From contig NW_006917097.1 in NCBI RefSeq assembly GCF_000516985.1, positions 3,488,969 to 3,552,968 on the forward strand: DNA of 64,000 bases, written 5' to 3'. This DNA is from Pestalotiopsis fici W106-1 (Eukaryota > Ascomycota > Sordariomycetes > Amphisphaeriales > Sporocadaceae). The notes beneath the pieces were generated by a model. The model did not search any database. It saw only the letters and a list, made by a program, of their open reading frames with translations, and was not told the origin of the DNA. Positions 1-10,749 of this stretch are shown one piece after another. The stretch's first letter is position 1. Every line of letters starts with the position of its first letter. Both the position numbers and the translations under genes were made by a program.

Positions 1-1409
1 TGACCACGACAAAGCTGAAGAGCATGCCGATCACAGAGGTGAGCCAGAGAGGGCGGCGTCCGATGCGGTCACAATTGAGTCCCGCTGTGGTTGAGATGAT
101 GACTATATTCAATTCGTCAGTACAACAGGTGGTACCTTGCTCTTCTAGGACACCTACAATTCCAAATCTGGAGTCCAAGGTTCAATGCAGACTGCTGCAA
201 AGTCGAAGTCACACCAATCTGGCTCAAAATGGGCGACAAATAGTACGACACGATACCATTACCGACCCAGTTTGTACCAATTGCAATGACCACGATCAAA
301 AAAAGACGCCGGCGGTTCTCGGCGCGCAAATAGTCCTTGTAAGCCACTCGAGACTGGACTCGTTCTGTTTCCAGTCCTTCAATGATCTCCGTGTACTCTA
401 GACGTACGAGAGGGTCGTCACGGTCGCCGTTGGCATGGTATTTTGCCAGAATCTCGAGAGCCTCTTCGTGTCACTCTTGCTGAATAAGCCACTGTAGATA
501 GATGCTGTCAGCTATTGGATCGTCCCGCCAAGAGCGGACAATTCGGTTTTACTTACTCTGGGTGATTCGGGCACCGTGCAGGTCATGGCAAAGGTGACAA
601 CAGGCCCAACGAGCTGTAAATAACAGGGGATTCTCCAAGAAGCGTCGCTGTTGATGTTCCTTGTGGCCAGACACACGGCAGCTGAGATAATGGCAGCAAT
701 ATAATAGATGGACGTGTAAAAGGTTCCAATTGGCGCCCGGTAACGGGGATGGGCAATCTCCTGTAACAGCGTCGGTGCAATGGTCAAGCCCATGGATATT
801 CCTACGCCCATGACGGCACGTCCGGCAATATACATGCCCAAGTTGAGACTGGCCGAGTTGATAAGGACGCCGGCAATCTACTCCCAAGGTCAGAGAATGT
901 GAACAGTTCGTCTCACGCAGCCTACTCACATTGATCCATACACCAATCCACACAGCCCAGCGCCGCCCCCACCTTGTCGCGATCTGCTCAGCGATATACG
1001 GCGAAATGAGACCAGGAAAGAGAGCCGCCGAGTTCATAAGTCCCAAGGTATTGCCAGTGGGATGATCGAAGAACGTTTGCCAAGCATCGATGGTCTGGAG
1101 TCCATTGAAGAGGCTGCCATCGTCTAGCAGAGTGATCAGTTTCGGTCATCGTTTGAAGGTGAGTAATCGCTTTGGAGTCTTACAGCCATTGAAGAAGAGC
1201 GTCCCACAAAGTCCAATGCAATAAAAAACATTCTTTCTCAGACCTGGCAGACCGTGAGCATCAAATCACATCTAATAGCTGAAGCATGTTCCGCCATGAC
1301 TTGAGACTTGCATACCAGCATCCTTGATCCAGTGATCTTTGGTATTGTTAGGAACGTTGTAGTAGCTAGGGCTAACCTCAGCGTGAGCGTTGCCAACCGG
1401 GCCACCCAT
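1..1409 (-). pseudogene. MFS sugar transporter (lactose-permease-like), partial, with in-frame stop
   Basis: Plasma-membrane sugar/H+ symporter of the MFS sugar-porter family. It starts at ATG 1409 and runs off the left edge. Introns inferred at 1244-1315, 1124-1183, 878-929, 492-556 and 113-157 give a continuous family-like protein. Visible landmarks are DGSLFNGLQ, then RWGRRWAVWIG, then GRAVMGVGIS, then PESPRWLIQQE, and after the last intron a DRIGRRPLW loop. The 1244-1315 intron joins the N-terminal exon (DHWIKDAG) to LRKNVFYCIGL. At 471-473 the codon after PESPRWLIQQE is TGA where the family pattern suggests Arg (CGA), a C-to-T change. The frame stays open on both sides, so this is either a recent nonsense allele or a base-call error. 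The C-terminal half is outside the window, so overall integrity cannot be judged. The family call is strong; activity is doubtful. Confidence 0.8.
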
Positions 1410-2617
1410 CTTGACACATGTACAATTCGGGGAATCACAAAACAAACAACAAGAAGAAAGCCGATGCAGGATAGACAATTTCTTTACTTGGACAAGTTTT
1501 ACACTTTGACTCCTGGGTCACAAAGGGAAGCTGCTCTATATGCATGTATGCTAAAATTATAACGGCTAGGTGCAGTCACCAGATTCCAGCCGCGCCAACT
1601 GGTTTGGACATCAGCTTTTCTCCCTTGGGCGGCGCTGGAGAGGAAAGCGACGGCGCGAAATTAGTTCCAGTCTTCCCCATGGGGTAGCCGGGGCTAGGCG
1701 CACAAACTCAAGCCAATCGGAACTTCTGACTCGTTCCAATGTGTGAATGATGGAGTAGTGCAGCTTGGATTACCCAGCCTCGTACGAGGGCTCCCGGTAA
1801 GTGGACTGACAGTCCGAAAAAGCACGATATTCTGTCTCAAGGGTTACCACTTTAGCTGCACATGGACGGCTAGTAATCAATAGGTTCGCTCTGTCTCTCG
1901 GATGCGATGCGAAGCAGGCACTATCCTTGACATGGAGACGTGCCCGATTATATGGTGGCTGTCATTACGTCAGATATCACGGTGCTTCAAGCTTACAATT
2001 GTCGTTGCTATGCTTGAAAAAAGTGTTTCAACGATCATCTCTAGGCTCAGAACACGACCAGTCCCCATTGTTGGGTTTATGCGGGATACCGCAGCCGTAT
2101 CCCGCAGCAGGGACGGGCGAGGCGGCAGTCTAGCGGTATCCCGCTAGTCCGCCTTGTAGGGTTGGGACTTGGTTTGGCATTACATAGTGTCAGATCGGCC
2201 AATCATTATTTGATTGTCGCGATGCAGGAGTCCCTTGGAGAGAGCGAAGAAGCCCATGTTACCGGAACTAGTAGTGTGACCGAGACATTGACAGTGAACA
2301 TCAAGAGGTACCGCGTAACCGAGGGAGGCATCGTTGACTGTATGTACTCAGAATGCTATGCAAATCGCCAGAGACGGCTAATTGCTCGGCGTTTCCTGAT
2401 TCTGGTCGCTTGGATAATCGAATTGTTGCACACAATGTGCCACTTCATGCAGCACATGATGATCGTGATTGTCATCATATCTTCCATTCAAGTTGGTAAT
2501 ACTACATGTTTGTTCTTAAATATGCGTGAAGCAGAGTGCTGAATAGACCGGCTATCTGAAGCTGCCATGCCACAACTTTGTTCTCGTCAGATAGCCTCAT
2601 AGCTATCTACAACCACA
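1410..2617. other. Intergenic region between transporter and aldolase genes
   Basis: Head-to-head upstream region of the sugar transporter (minus) and the aldolase (plus), about 1.2 kb. No convincing gene is seen; a 126-codon open frame at 2162-2542 has no recognisable pattern. It holds a 12-bp palindrome CCTCGTACGAGG at 1778-1789, whose central 10 bp recur at 16042-16051, and a GC-rich repeat cluster at 2081-2144 described separately. Confidence 0.6.
2081..2144. promoter_or_regulatory. Cluster of GCGGTATCCCGC inverted/direct repeats
   Basis: GCGGGATACCGC at 2081-2092 is the exact reverse complement of GCGGTATCCCGC at 2133-2144. A third partial copy, CCGTATCCCGC, lies at 2095-2105. Such CGG/CCG-containing inverted repeats are the usual form of Zn2Cys6 regulator sites in fungi. 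The position, about 0.5 kb upstream of the aldolase ATG and 0.7 kb upstream of the transporter ATG, would suit a shared regulator. This is inference; no factor can be named. Confidence 0.4.
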
Positions 2618-3393
2618 ATGGCTCCACCCACAGTTGCAGAGCTGGCACTCATGATTGACCATTCCATCATTGATCCATTCCACACAGACAAGGACTTGGA
2701 AGAGGGCGTCGCTCTAGCCAAGAAGTATGGCACGGGTCGATTCGTAACTCAGCCATTCCGAGTCAAAACAGCAAGACAGCTCCTAGAGGGTAGCAACATC
2801 ACCCTGCAAACCTTTGTCGGTTTCCACGGCGGTAATGATCATACCGAGGTCAAGGTCCTGCAGGCACAGAGAGCTATCGAGGATGGTGCTCAAGAGCTTG
2901 ATATGATTATCAACATATCAGCTCTCATGAGCGGTGACATTGATTACGTCAAACAGGACGTGAAGGCAGTCGTAGACGTGGCAAAGGTACGTCGGGCGCC
3001 AAATGCTAGTACTTTCAGCACTCGTCTTTCTCCCACTGACTCCGACTTTAGCCGAGTGGTGTTCCAGTAAAAGCAATATTGGAGGTATACTACCTCAACG
3101 ACGATCAAGTTCAATCAGCAGCGTTGGCCGCAGAATGGGCGGGGGTATCCTTTATAAAAACCTCTACAGGTTTGCGACCCGACACAATCGACGATATCGC
3201 GCACAAGGTCGCGCTACTCCGATCAATTCTGAAACCAGAGACCGCTATCAAAGCTTCTGGAGGCTGCTATACTATCGACGCAATCTTGGCCTACTACAAG
3301 GCTGGCGCTAGGCGGTTCGGTGCATCGGCAACGGCTAGCATTTTGGATGACTATGCGAAGATGTTGACGGACGGGACAACTGGTATTGAATAA
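2618..3393 (+). CDS. deoC: Deoxyribose-phosphate aldolase (DERA)
   Basis: Cytosolic class I aldolase that splits 2-deoxyribose-5-phosphate into glyceraldehyde-3-phosphate and acetaldehyde in deoxynucleoside catabolism. Two exons, 2618-2986 and 3052-3393; the intron 2987-3051 has a GTACGT donor and TTTAG acceptor. The spliced product is 236 residues, within the usual 210-260 range. Family landmarks are IDHSIID near the N terminus, ELDMIINI (the conserved acidic pocket residue), the Schiff-base lysine in FIKTSTG, and the second lysine in KASGG. The usual F-P-H/L-G turn reads FHGGND here, and the usual Cys in the early C-V-x-P stretch is absent (RFVTQPF), so it is a divergent member. It lies head to head with a sugar transporter, which may hint at deoxyribose use (inference). 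Start ATG follows an A-rich CCACAATGG context. Confidence 0.93.
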
Positions 3394-3593
3394 TTCTTGT
3401 CAAGTAATGACAACTATTGATATACTAGATGTTGTATTTTGACTGGTCCAACTGTTGGTGACCCATCTGCTACTATAGCTGGCTAGAAATTCATAGACCA
3501 CCATTTACATTGCCGATTGTGGTGAAACGTGTGAAAACTGGCTACCGCTGACTGTGTGGTGCTTCGAAAATGAATATATGTATCCATTCCAAA

Positions 3594-5839
3594 TCATGAG
3601 CCAGCATTCTGCCTCCTCCTAGTCAATTCAATTGGAGGATCTGCCGCTTGGCTGGTCTGAGCCATTGTACGCGGTTCTTCTCGGTCAACTCCGAGGACGA
3701 CTTCATTTCTCTCATTGCTGAGATGATATTCCCCGACAAATAGGGTCAATACGGATGCAACACCTGCTATCGCGACATACTATTAAATCGTCAGCGAACG
3801 CCAACATGCGTTGTTCTTTCCAAGCACGGGGACTTGGAAGGACATTTCAGTCTCCGTGGTCGACGCTTGTAGTGAAGGAGTACTAACCATTATCCAAACG
3901 GTCCGCAGCGCCTTAAAGTAAGCTTGTCTGACAAGAACTCCTTGATCACTCGGCAAAGCAGCGATTTTGTCGACATTTGCGGAAGCATTTTCGCCATCGA
4001 ATTGGCCCGCCAACTGCTGACCAAGCTGGTCGACCAGAGCCAAGTTTTCACTTCGCATCACGTTCTGGAAAATGACTCCGCCCGCAACTACGGACACGGC
4101 TGTCGCTATGGATCGCAAAAAGCCCATGGTGGCAACCACTGCCGCGGTGTCGCGCACGGTGGTAGAGGCCTGCGCCGCAATGACGGGCGCCTCAATGTTG
4201 AGCCCGACACCGACTCCGGCGAGGATCTCAAAGATGACGAGCTTCTTGATGTTTTGCTCAAACTCTAGGTCGATAAAGAGCCCCGATCCGAGCGTCAAGA
4301 GTACCTGCGCCGCATACATGAGCGGCCGGTATTTACCCGTTCGTTGAATGAAGACGCCGGCACAGGCTGCCGAGAGAGAGCATGACACAATGAGCGGGAG
4401 TAGATGCAGCCCAGACGTCAATGCATCCGCTCCCAGCACAGACTGCGAATACAGGGGTAAGTAGTAGGTAAATCCAATGAGTACGTATGCGTTTAATGAG
4501 AAGACGCCATATGCGCAGACCTTGGACCAGCTGGAGAGCAGGCGCAGAGGTATGATGGGATTGGCAGCAAGCTTCCACTCATTGACGAGGAAAATGCCAA
4601 TCAAGGCGATGCCGAATACAATGAGGCAGATTACTGCTGCAGATGACCAGGGGTAGGCCTCATCGCCAAAGTCAAGACCGAGAAGTACCATTAGGGCTCC
4701 TCCGACGCAGAATACGCTGCCGGTCCAATCAATCGCTTTGAGACCAGCTACGACAGAGGTATTGGGTGACGGTACTCTAAGGCAAAAGAGGAGCACAATG
4801 AAGACGACTGCACCCAATGGCACTAAATGGAAGCACAAAACATCAGCCGTTAGAGAAATGCTGATGGCGAAATATCAGGGGCGAACACGTACAATTGATC
4901 CAGAAACACCATCGCCAACTGCAAAATCAAGTACCGAATGGTTAGTGAGTGCGTCCAAGACTCAGTTGATGGTCAGGACTTACTTCAACCGGGTTGTGAA
5001 CACACCGCCGAGTACTGGACCCAGAGCACTCCCAACAGCCCATATGACAGAGGTAATGGCGAGGTATCTCGTATTACACACATGTAAGCTTCCTCATCTC
5101 CACGTTTAATGACAACAGATGCAGACTTGGTGGAACAAGGTATAGACCCGGGAAAGTGTTCCATGAAAGCGAGATCTTGTAGAAGCCGCATAAAGTTTGA
5201 GATCAAGTGGTTGAGTACTCACAAGCCGCGATCTCGAAGCGAAAACATGTCGCATATGATGGTGTTAACCATGACACCCATTCCCGAAGCGCCGATACCC
5301 TGGACGGCACGGCCGGTAATGAGCGCATCCATGTGCGGCGCAATCGCGCATAGCAGGCTGCCGACCAGGAAGATGGAGAGGGCAATCAGGATAATTGGCC
5401 GCCGGCCAAAGAGGTCCGCAACCGAGCCCCATATAGGCGTCACGGCCGTGAAGCCCAGGATGAATGCCGAGCCCACCCAGACGTAGCCCGCCGTCGATTT
5501 GAGCGATGCCACAATGGCTGGCACGGCCGTAGTCACAATGGTCATGTCCAGGGCCGAGAGGGTGACGGAGAGACAGAGCGAAGTCATTGTCAAGGTAATG
5601 TTCACCCCCGAAAGAGTCTCTGCGGCGCCCTGGATCTGGCCATCCATGGTATCCGGGAGGTTATCGTTGCTCACCTCGTTGCTCACGGGCTGCGAGGCTT
5701 GTGAAACATTTGCAGAAATGGCTGTTGGCTCGTCTTGGTGACTGTGTATTTGGGATGGCATCGCTATCTGCGCTGGTATACTGTCGTCCTCCACGAATCG
5801 GACTGCTGCCAATGATGAAGACATGACATGGATAATCAT
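3594..5839 (-). CDS. 14-TM MFS drug/H+ antiporter-type transporter
   Basis: Plasma-membrane efflux-type transporter of the DHA2 (14 spanner) MFS group. Five exons: 5223-5839, 4984-5067, 4893-4918, 3888-4822 and 3594-3779. All joins keep frame and give 615 residues. The N-terminal 90 residues are hydrophilic. TM1 follows at SLCLSVTLSALDMTIV, then FGRRPIILIAL (motif A region), GRAVQGIGASGMGV, and GSALGPVLGGVF, the antiporter motif C (GxxxGPxxGG). WRWCFWINLP is split across the 26-nt microexon. Many further TM segments follow, ending in a short charged tail. The read-through ORF without the last intron would lose the final TM, so I prefer the spliced end at 3594. The alternative start is Met6 at 5824. 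Substrate cannot be told. Confidence 0.9.
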
Positions 5840-6122
5840 CTATTTCAGATTCAGGTAGTGGGCAAAGAGAAAAAGATGTATTGATTGATACCTCATGAAT
5901 TGACCATAAACTCAGGACAATTTTATATGATTTCGGTACCTAGATACATCTCATAAGCACTAGTCACGGAATGGATGCGCCCATAATTTGTGGGGCACAG
6001 CCAGTCCAGTGGGCTTGGCATTTAATCCAGGGAACTTGATGTCCCCGACAAAATGTGCAGCTGATCTCCTCTTTCAAGTCTAATAAACACAGGCAGGGCA
6101 CAAAAAGGCAAAAAGAAAATCC

Positions 6123-6193
6123 TGCACTAGCCGCGAATCGAACGCGGGGCCCATCGATGGCAACGATGGATTTTACCACTAAACCACTAGTGC
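6123..6193 (-). tRNA. tRNA-Gly (anticodon GCC)
   Basis: A 71-nt cloverleaf on the minus strand. The acceptor stem GCACTAG pairs with CTAGTGC and the discriminator base is A. The D-arm region contains TGGTTTAGTGGTA. The anticodon stem CATCG/CGATG encloses loop TTGCCAT with anticodon GCC. The T-arm is CCGCG TTCGATT CGCGG. No intron is present. Internal A and B box sequences are recognisable. Confidence 0.97.
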
Positions 6194-7268
6194 TCAGATG
6201 AGCAAACTTTTCCTTATTGGTCTATCTATACGTAGACAATGCCGCTCTAGCGACGTCCCATAATCGCTTTCTGGAAATACTTCGTGTGACTTACTGCTAA
6301 CAGAAGTACACACCACTTGCATTCTGCTACACCACAGGTTTGCCCGAAATATAAAAACCCTCACCTTATTTAAAGGATTGCGTCAAATTCAAAGATAGAA
6401 AAAGGGGGGAACTTTCGCGACGGTCCCAGTCGCCTCGTATTAAAATGGCAAAGGTCAATTATTGCTGTTACTCCAATTGACATGCTGACCATGGTGCAAA
6501 TGCCAAAGACAACTATCCAAAGTCCTTCAATGACTTCAAAACATGGTTTCCTGACTGCAACAAGCTGCTGCTGGAGCAGATTATCGGCACACACGCGACC
6601 GAGGAAAAACCGGGTGCATACAGAATTGTTTTTCAGTACCCATACCAGGGAGGTGCCAAGTACTGTGGAATCGTCTATCACGAATACTGGCATGGCCCAT
6701 TTGGACTATGCCAGTGAGGCAAGCTGCGCCGTTTCAAGGTGCAACTGTGGCATACTCATCTTATAGCAGATATTGGGAATAGTTCTGTGGGAAAGTCTGA
6801 GGTGACACAGGCAGCAGACTCTTATTTGGATATTGTCCCCCCCACCAAACACCATACCCTTGCTTATCATGCATCTTCATATGTGGTTCTGGTTCAATCA
6901 TGATGTGGCCAGCGTGAAAAGATGAAATGATGATAATATTGTTCTCATTTGGGTTTTCTTTGAACTCTGCGATGATCATCATTAGGACTATACAGGTCAG
7001 GCTAGAGAGCTCCCTCATTGGTTTATAACCGACTTGCGACCACTAATCCGCTGCAGCTCGAAAACAAGTTCCGTTACGTCAATTCAAAGACAGGAGATCG
7101 GAGCACATGCGAATATCACACGTACCGAGCCACCGATCCTCTTAGGCTGAAGCTATAGACCATATGTACCTCATCCAAGGCAAATCAAAAGTTAGGATCA
7201 TGTTGAACCTCAAAAGGAACAGAATAAACTAAATAGCTCTGCTTTGCATGGAGCTACAACAGGGTGTG
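6194..7268. other. Mostly non-coding stretch with one gene relic
   Basis: Apart from the degraded small ORF at 6445-6717 I see no gene. The minus-strand frames at 6370-6693 and 6761-7018 have no recognisable pattern and are AT-rich toward their ends. Confidence 0.5.
6445..6717 (+). pseudogene. Small cysteine-containing protein, interrupted by a stop
   Basis: A frame opened by ATG 6445 reads 11 codons with a Cys-Cys pair, hits TGA at 6478-6480, then stays open for 78 more codons to TGA 6715-6717. The downstream part is hydrophilic and protein-like, with evenly spaced aromatic residues and Cys: KTWFPDCNK, then RIVFQYPYQGGAKYCG, then YHEYWHGPFGLCQ. No AG acceptor lies between the TGA and the open stretch, so an intron does not rescue it. 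I do not recognise the family. It could be a small secreted-protein relic whose 5' end is lost. Confidence is low. Confidence 0.3.
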
Positions 7269-9774
7269 TCAGAGCGGCAGTTGACCTTTACTAGCCATGA
7301 AAACTCCAAAGTAAGCTCTCTGGGACATGCTCAGCGCATGCCACTTGATGTTTGGCTTTATAAGGCCGGGCTGCGAGTCTGGGTAGTTGGCCGCCATGAA
7401 TCCGTTGAATTCTTCTAGGGCGGGGCTGGCGTCGTATTGGTTCGTGCGGTAGTACTCCTCCATCCGCCTCAGCAGCTCGCTGTGTTCAGGGCGATTCAAG
7501 CTCTCTTCAATGATGTATACGCGGATCTTGTCGCTGTACTCCTTGTCCAGCACGGGATCCTTGCCCGTTTGACTGCCAGAGGACGGGCTGATCAGGTTCT
7601 TGTAAGCAAACAAGTCAACCTCCTTGATGAGGTGGAAGAGCTGCACAACTCGTTGTTGCTATTATCGACTGGTCGTTAGAAGTTGAAAGATAATGAATGG
7701 TTCAGTGGATTCTGATGGGAAAACGCTTACATCCATCAGCCTCCATAGGCGGGGGTCTTTGACGGTACCAACCCAAGCAGTGGGACTTTATTTATTCATG
7801 GTCAGCTCAAGTCCCACAACAGCAATTCCCAAAGGGGACATGTCATCGATATGACACGTTTTGATGAAAGGGCCTTGGACCGACACGTACTTGGATGCTA
7901 GAAGCGTATCGCCACCGTGGGCGTCCCACGTGAGTCGAGCCTCTTGATGAAGAGTCGCACCCCCCTCTTCGGAACCCTTGCCACTGGCCGATGCAACGCC
8001 AAAGGAGCCACTGAACATGGGACTCTGTATGCTCAGACCAGCGGCCTTACGAGTTCGGTCTTTGACTTGCTCCAAGTCGGCCTGTTCGGTTTTCGAGACA
8101 CTACGTGTACTGAACAGATAGCCTCCCAGTGTGAAGGACGTAGCAAAGGTGTTTCCTGGTGGTCAAGGTTCAGATTTGAGCCTCATTTGATACAAAAGCA
8201 TAAACTTACCATATCGTCGTGTGAAACGATCAACACCTGATTGGTCCGTCAGGTTGCGCGCGTCCAGAGCACACTCCGGAGTGAGCTCGAGGTACTCTGA
8301 ATCAAGCTCGACCACGACACGAGGGAACTACCAAACAAATTGTAAACCGATGATGCCGAGAAAAAGCACACCATGTACAGGGGTAAACGAACATTATACG
8401 TGACGGCGAGAGAATCGACGCTTGTTGTGTCTTTTGTCTGTTTGACCCAAGAGTGCTCCTCGTCGAAAGCAGCGGAAACCGAGATGGGGATTTTCGGCAG
8501 GCCGCTTCTACGAAGTCCATCATGTTAGATATAATCGATTAGTCGGAAAGGAGTGCGACGATAAACCAAGGAAAATTCGCCCCGAGGTAGTGGATAAGGA
8601 TACGCACATGCTGCCCCCTAAGGCTCGTGAGTTGAACCCTTCTTTGATTAGCACTTTGTTTGTCTGGTCATTGATCTCAAACACATTGACTGTCGCCGTA
8701 TCATTGATATAGAATGGGGGAATTGGAGGGTTGTAACTATGCTATCAGTCAAAAGTCAGCCAACTTCCTTTTTTTTATAGTAGAAACCGTATACCTCTCG
8801 CAGTCCGCAGAAACACGTTCAAGAGGGTGGGGTCCCCTTACCGGGTCATCAGCTGTCCCCTTTGCCGGCGTTCCAGGCTTGGGGATGCCCCGAAGCCGGA
8901 AGGCTGGCTTTGGAGCCTTTCTTAGAATTCCTTTCTCATGGTCCAAGTAGTAACCATGGAAAGCACGAGTGTTTCTCATCACGGCATCCCACTCTACTTC
9001 CTTCAGCTCGGCAGGCTCCGGATATTTGCCGGTACCCACGGTCGCCGCATAACTTTGAGTCAGAGCAGCAAGTTCCGTGTTGGAGAATGTCGGTAGAGTT
9101 CCCCGCGTCAGGAATGTAGCCTTGCCGGCCTGCTCCAAAAGCTTTGTCATGGTGGCATTCTCGACAGGGAGTGCCAGTGGGCTAGATGCCACAGGTGTGC
9201 TATCAGTGACCTTGACATGGAAAGTCGGGATCCCAGGAGCAGTAACGGGAGCAGGAGCCACCGGAACTGGAACCAGAGATGGAGCAGGAGCGGGAACAGG
9301 GTCAGGAACCCCAGCGGGAACAGGATCAGGACCCGGAGCAGGAACAAGGGCCGCAACTGGGGCCGTATCGGGCTTCAGAATCTTTTGTCCCTAAAGATGT
9401 GTCAGTTCATGATTCTGAATAAATGCCCTGTGCTATAGGATCCCTACATCCACAGTCAGAGTCATATAATATTCCAGTGTCGTTTTGTCGTCGAGACGAG
9501 TTTTTCCATCTGTGGTGAAGAACAGCTTAGTGGAGCTAGGATGAGGTTATAGGTTGTCAGCACTCCTACGTTTCCGAAATGGAAAGAAATCACGGCAAAA
9601 TGGATAGGTACTAATGCCTCACCAGCCAACTTACATGTTGCATCTACTGCGAATATTTGACAGAGTTATGGCCCTGACATTGCCACCAGCCAACTCGTCA
9701 CTGGGGAAGGACGGAAAGACCGTATCGGTCGGGCCAGAAATAGCAATCTGAAATCTGTGCGATGCAGCGGCCAT
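7269..9774 (-). CDS. MACPF (membrane-attack-complex/perforin) domain protein
   Basis: Nine exons inferred on the minus strand: 9635-9774, 9448-9535, 8842-9390, 8608-8741, 8393-8507, 8210-8327, 7891-8155, 7731-7785 and 7269-7658. All phases close and give 617 residues. The N terminus has no signal peptide. A Pro/Ala/Val-rich linker lies at about residues 83-125. The MACPF core starts around residue 380 with RRYGNTFATSFTLGGYLF, the fungal form of the Y/W-G-[TS]-x-[FY] signature. SKTEQADL, ATLHQEARLTWDAHGGDT and NPTAWVGTVKDPRLWRLM follow. The C-terminal part carries PLFHLIKEVD-like and AYKNLISPSSGSQTG stretches typical of fungal members. MACPF proteins oligomerise into membrane pores. In moulds the biological role is mostly unknown, so a toxin or immune role is only inferred. 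Its neighbours are other accessory genes. Confidence 0.75.
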
Positions 9775-10749
9775 GATGAAGCGAAGTAAGGACAAAGAAG
9801 CAAAGCAATGTGTAATCTACAGACAAAGGTCGATGTGAGACTGCGAGAGTTCGCAGTCTCGGCCATAGCTGCTTATATTATCTCCCTTTTGGATCAAACC
9901 GATCACTGAAGAAAAGCAAGACTGAATTGGCGTATGTTACGCCATCAATAGTCCAAGTGACCTCGGGCGGGTCTGGCCTGCCTGGTTTGGCCACCTCGAA
10001 AGCGGACTGCATCATCATGTTACCCGTCACTTCCACTTCAGTTTTCGACTACATTTCTCGTCAACTCCGCCAATAGTCTGATCGACCTGCAGCGAGAATG
10101 TTCCAGGCCTCCTCGCTTTCACCCTCATATTCAGCTTCTGATTTAATACCCAACCCTTGTTTCAGCAGGCCACAGGCTAGCAATGAAATTTGATACCACG
10201 GTAGTAGGTTCAAAATGCGGCAATGGAGCGGAGCAAAATTGAATAAGCTATACCTTTTCCAGATTCTTCAGGTACTCCGCACCTCGCAAAACACTTTAGT
10301 GGGGGCGTGGCACGATTACTAGTCATTCAGGCACAAGAGGAGTATGATCGCTTCTTATTTTATCTGTCAACTACCTACCTACATGGGCTCCCTTTGCTGA
10401 CAACTTAATTGGTTCGAGTACGATGATGCGACAACGCTAACTTCATTATACCGGTGGAATTAATTTGTGACGATTGAAACGAAGAGAAGGCTGATATTCC
10501 TGACTTTTGAATATACGGTGCTACTACCAACCTACCCCTGTTCTTCAGCTGCCATCTATCCAAGCAAGGGAGACAGACATCGGGTGCGACTTGCCCGAAA
10601 CCAATCGCAGTGCCGGGAGGTCAATATATACTCGCCAGCTACCCTTCCCCTAGAAGCGTCCGTTTTTTGCAACTCATTAGTACCTAAGTGGTCATACCAA
10701 ATTACGATCCCCAATCTCTACTGTGCAACTTTTTGCACACATTCTTGCA
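9775..10749. other. Divergent upstream region of the MACPF and helical-protein genes
   Basis: 975 bp separate the two start codons. No ORF of note is present. It contains the perfect hairpin at 9837-9860 and TA-rich stretches (TTATATTA near 9871). The shared divergent promoter makes co-regulation of the two genes possible. Confidence 0.55.
9837..9860. promoter_or_regulatory. Perfect 10-bp inverted repeat upstream of MACPF gene
   Basis: GAGACTGCGA at 9837-9846 and its exact reverse complement TCGCAGTCTC at 9851-9860 are separated by GAGT. It lies 63-86 bp upstream of the MACPF ATG, so it is either a 5'-UTR hairpin or a dyad operator-like site. The role is inference. Confidence 0.4.

Noticed and set aside
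2162..2542. 126-codon plus-strand frame upstream of the aldolase
   Set aside because: No family pattern; ends just before the aldolase and probably covers promoter/UTR sequence.
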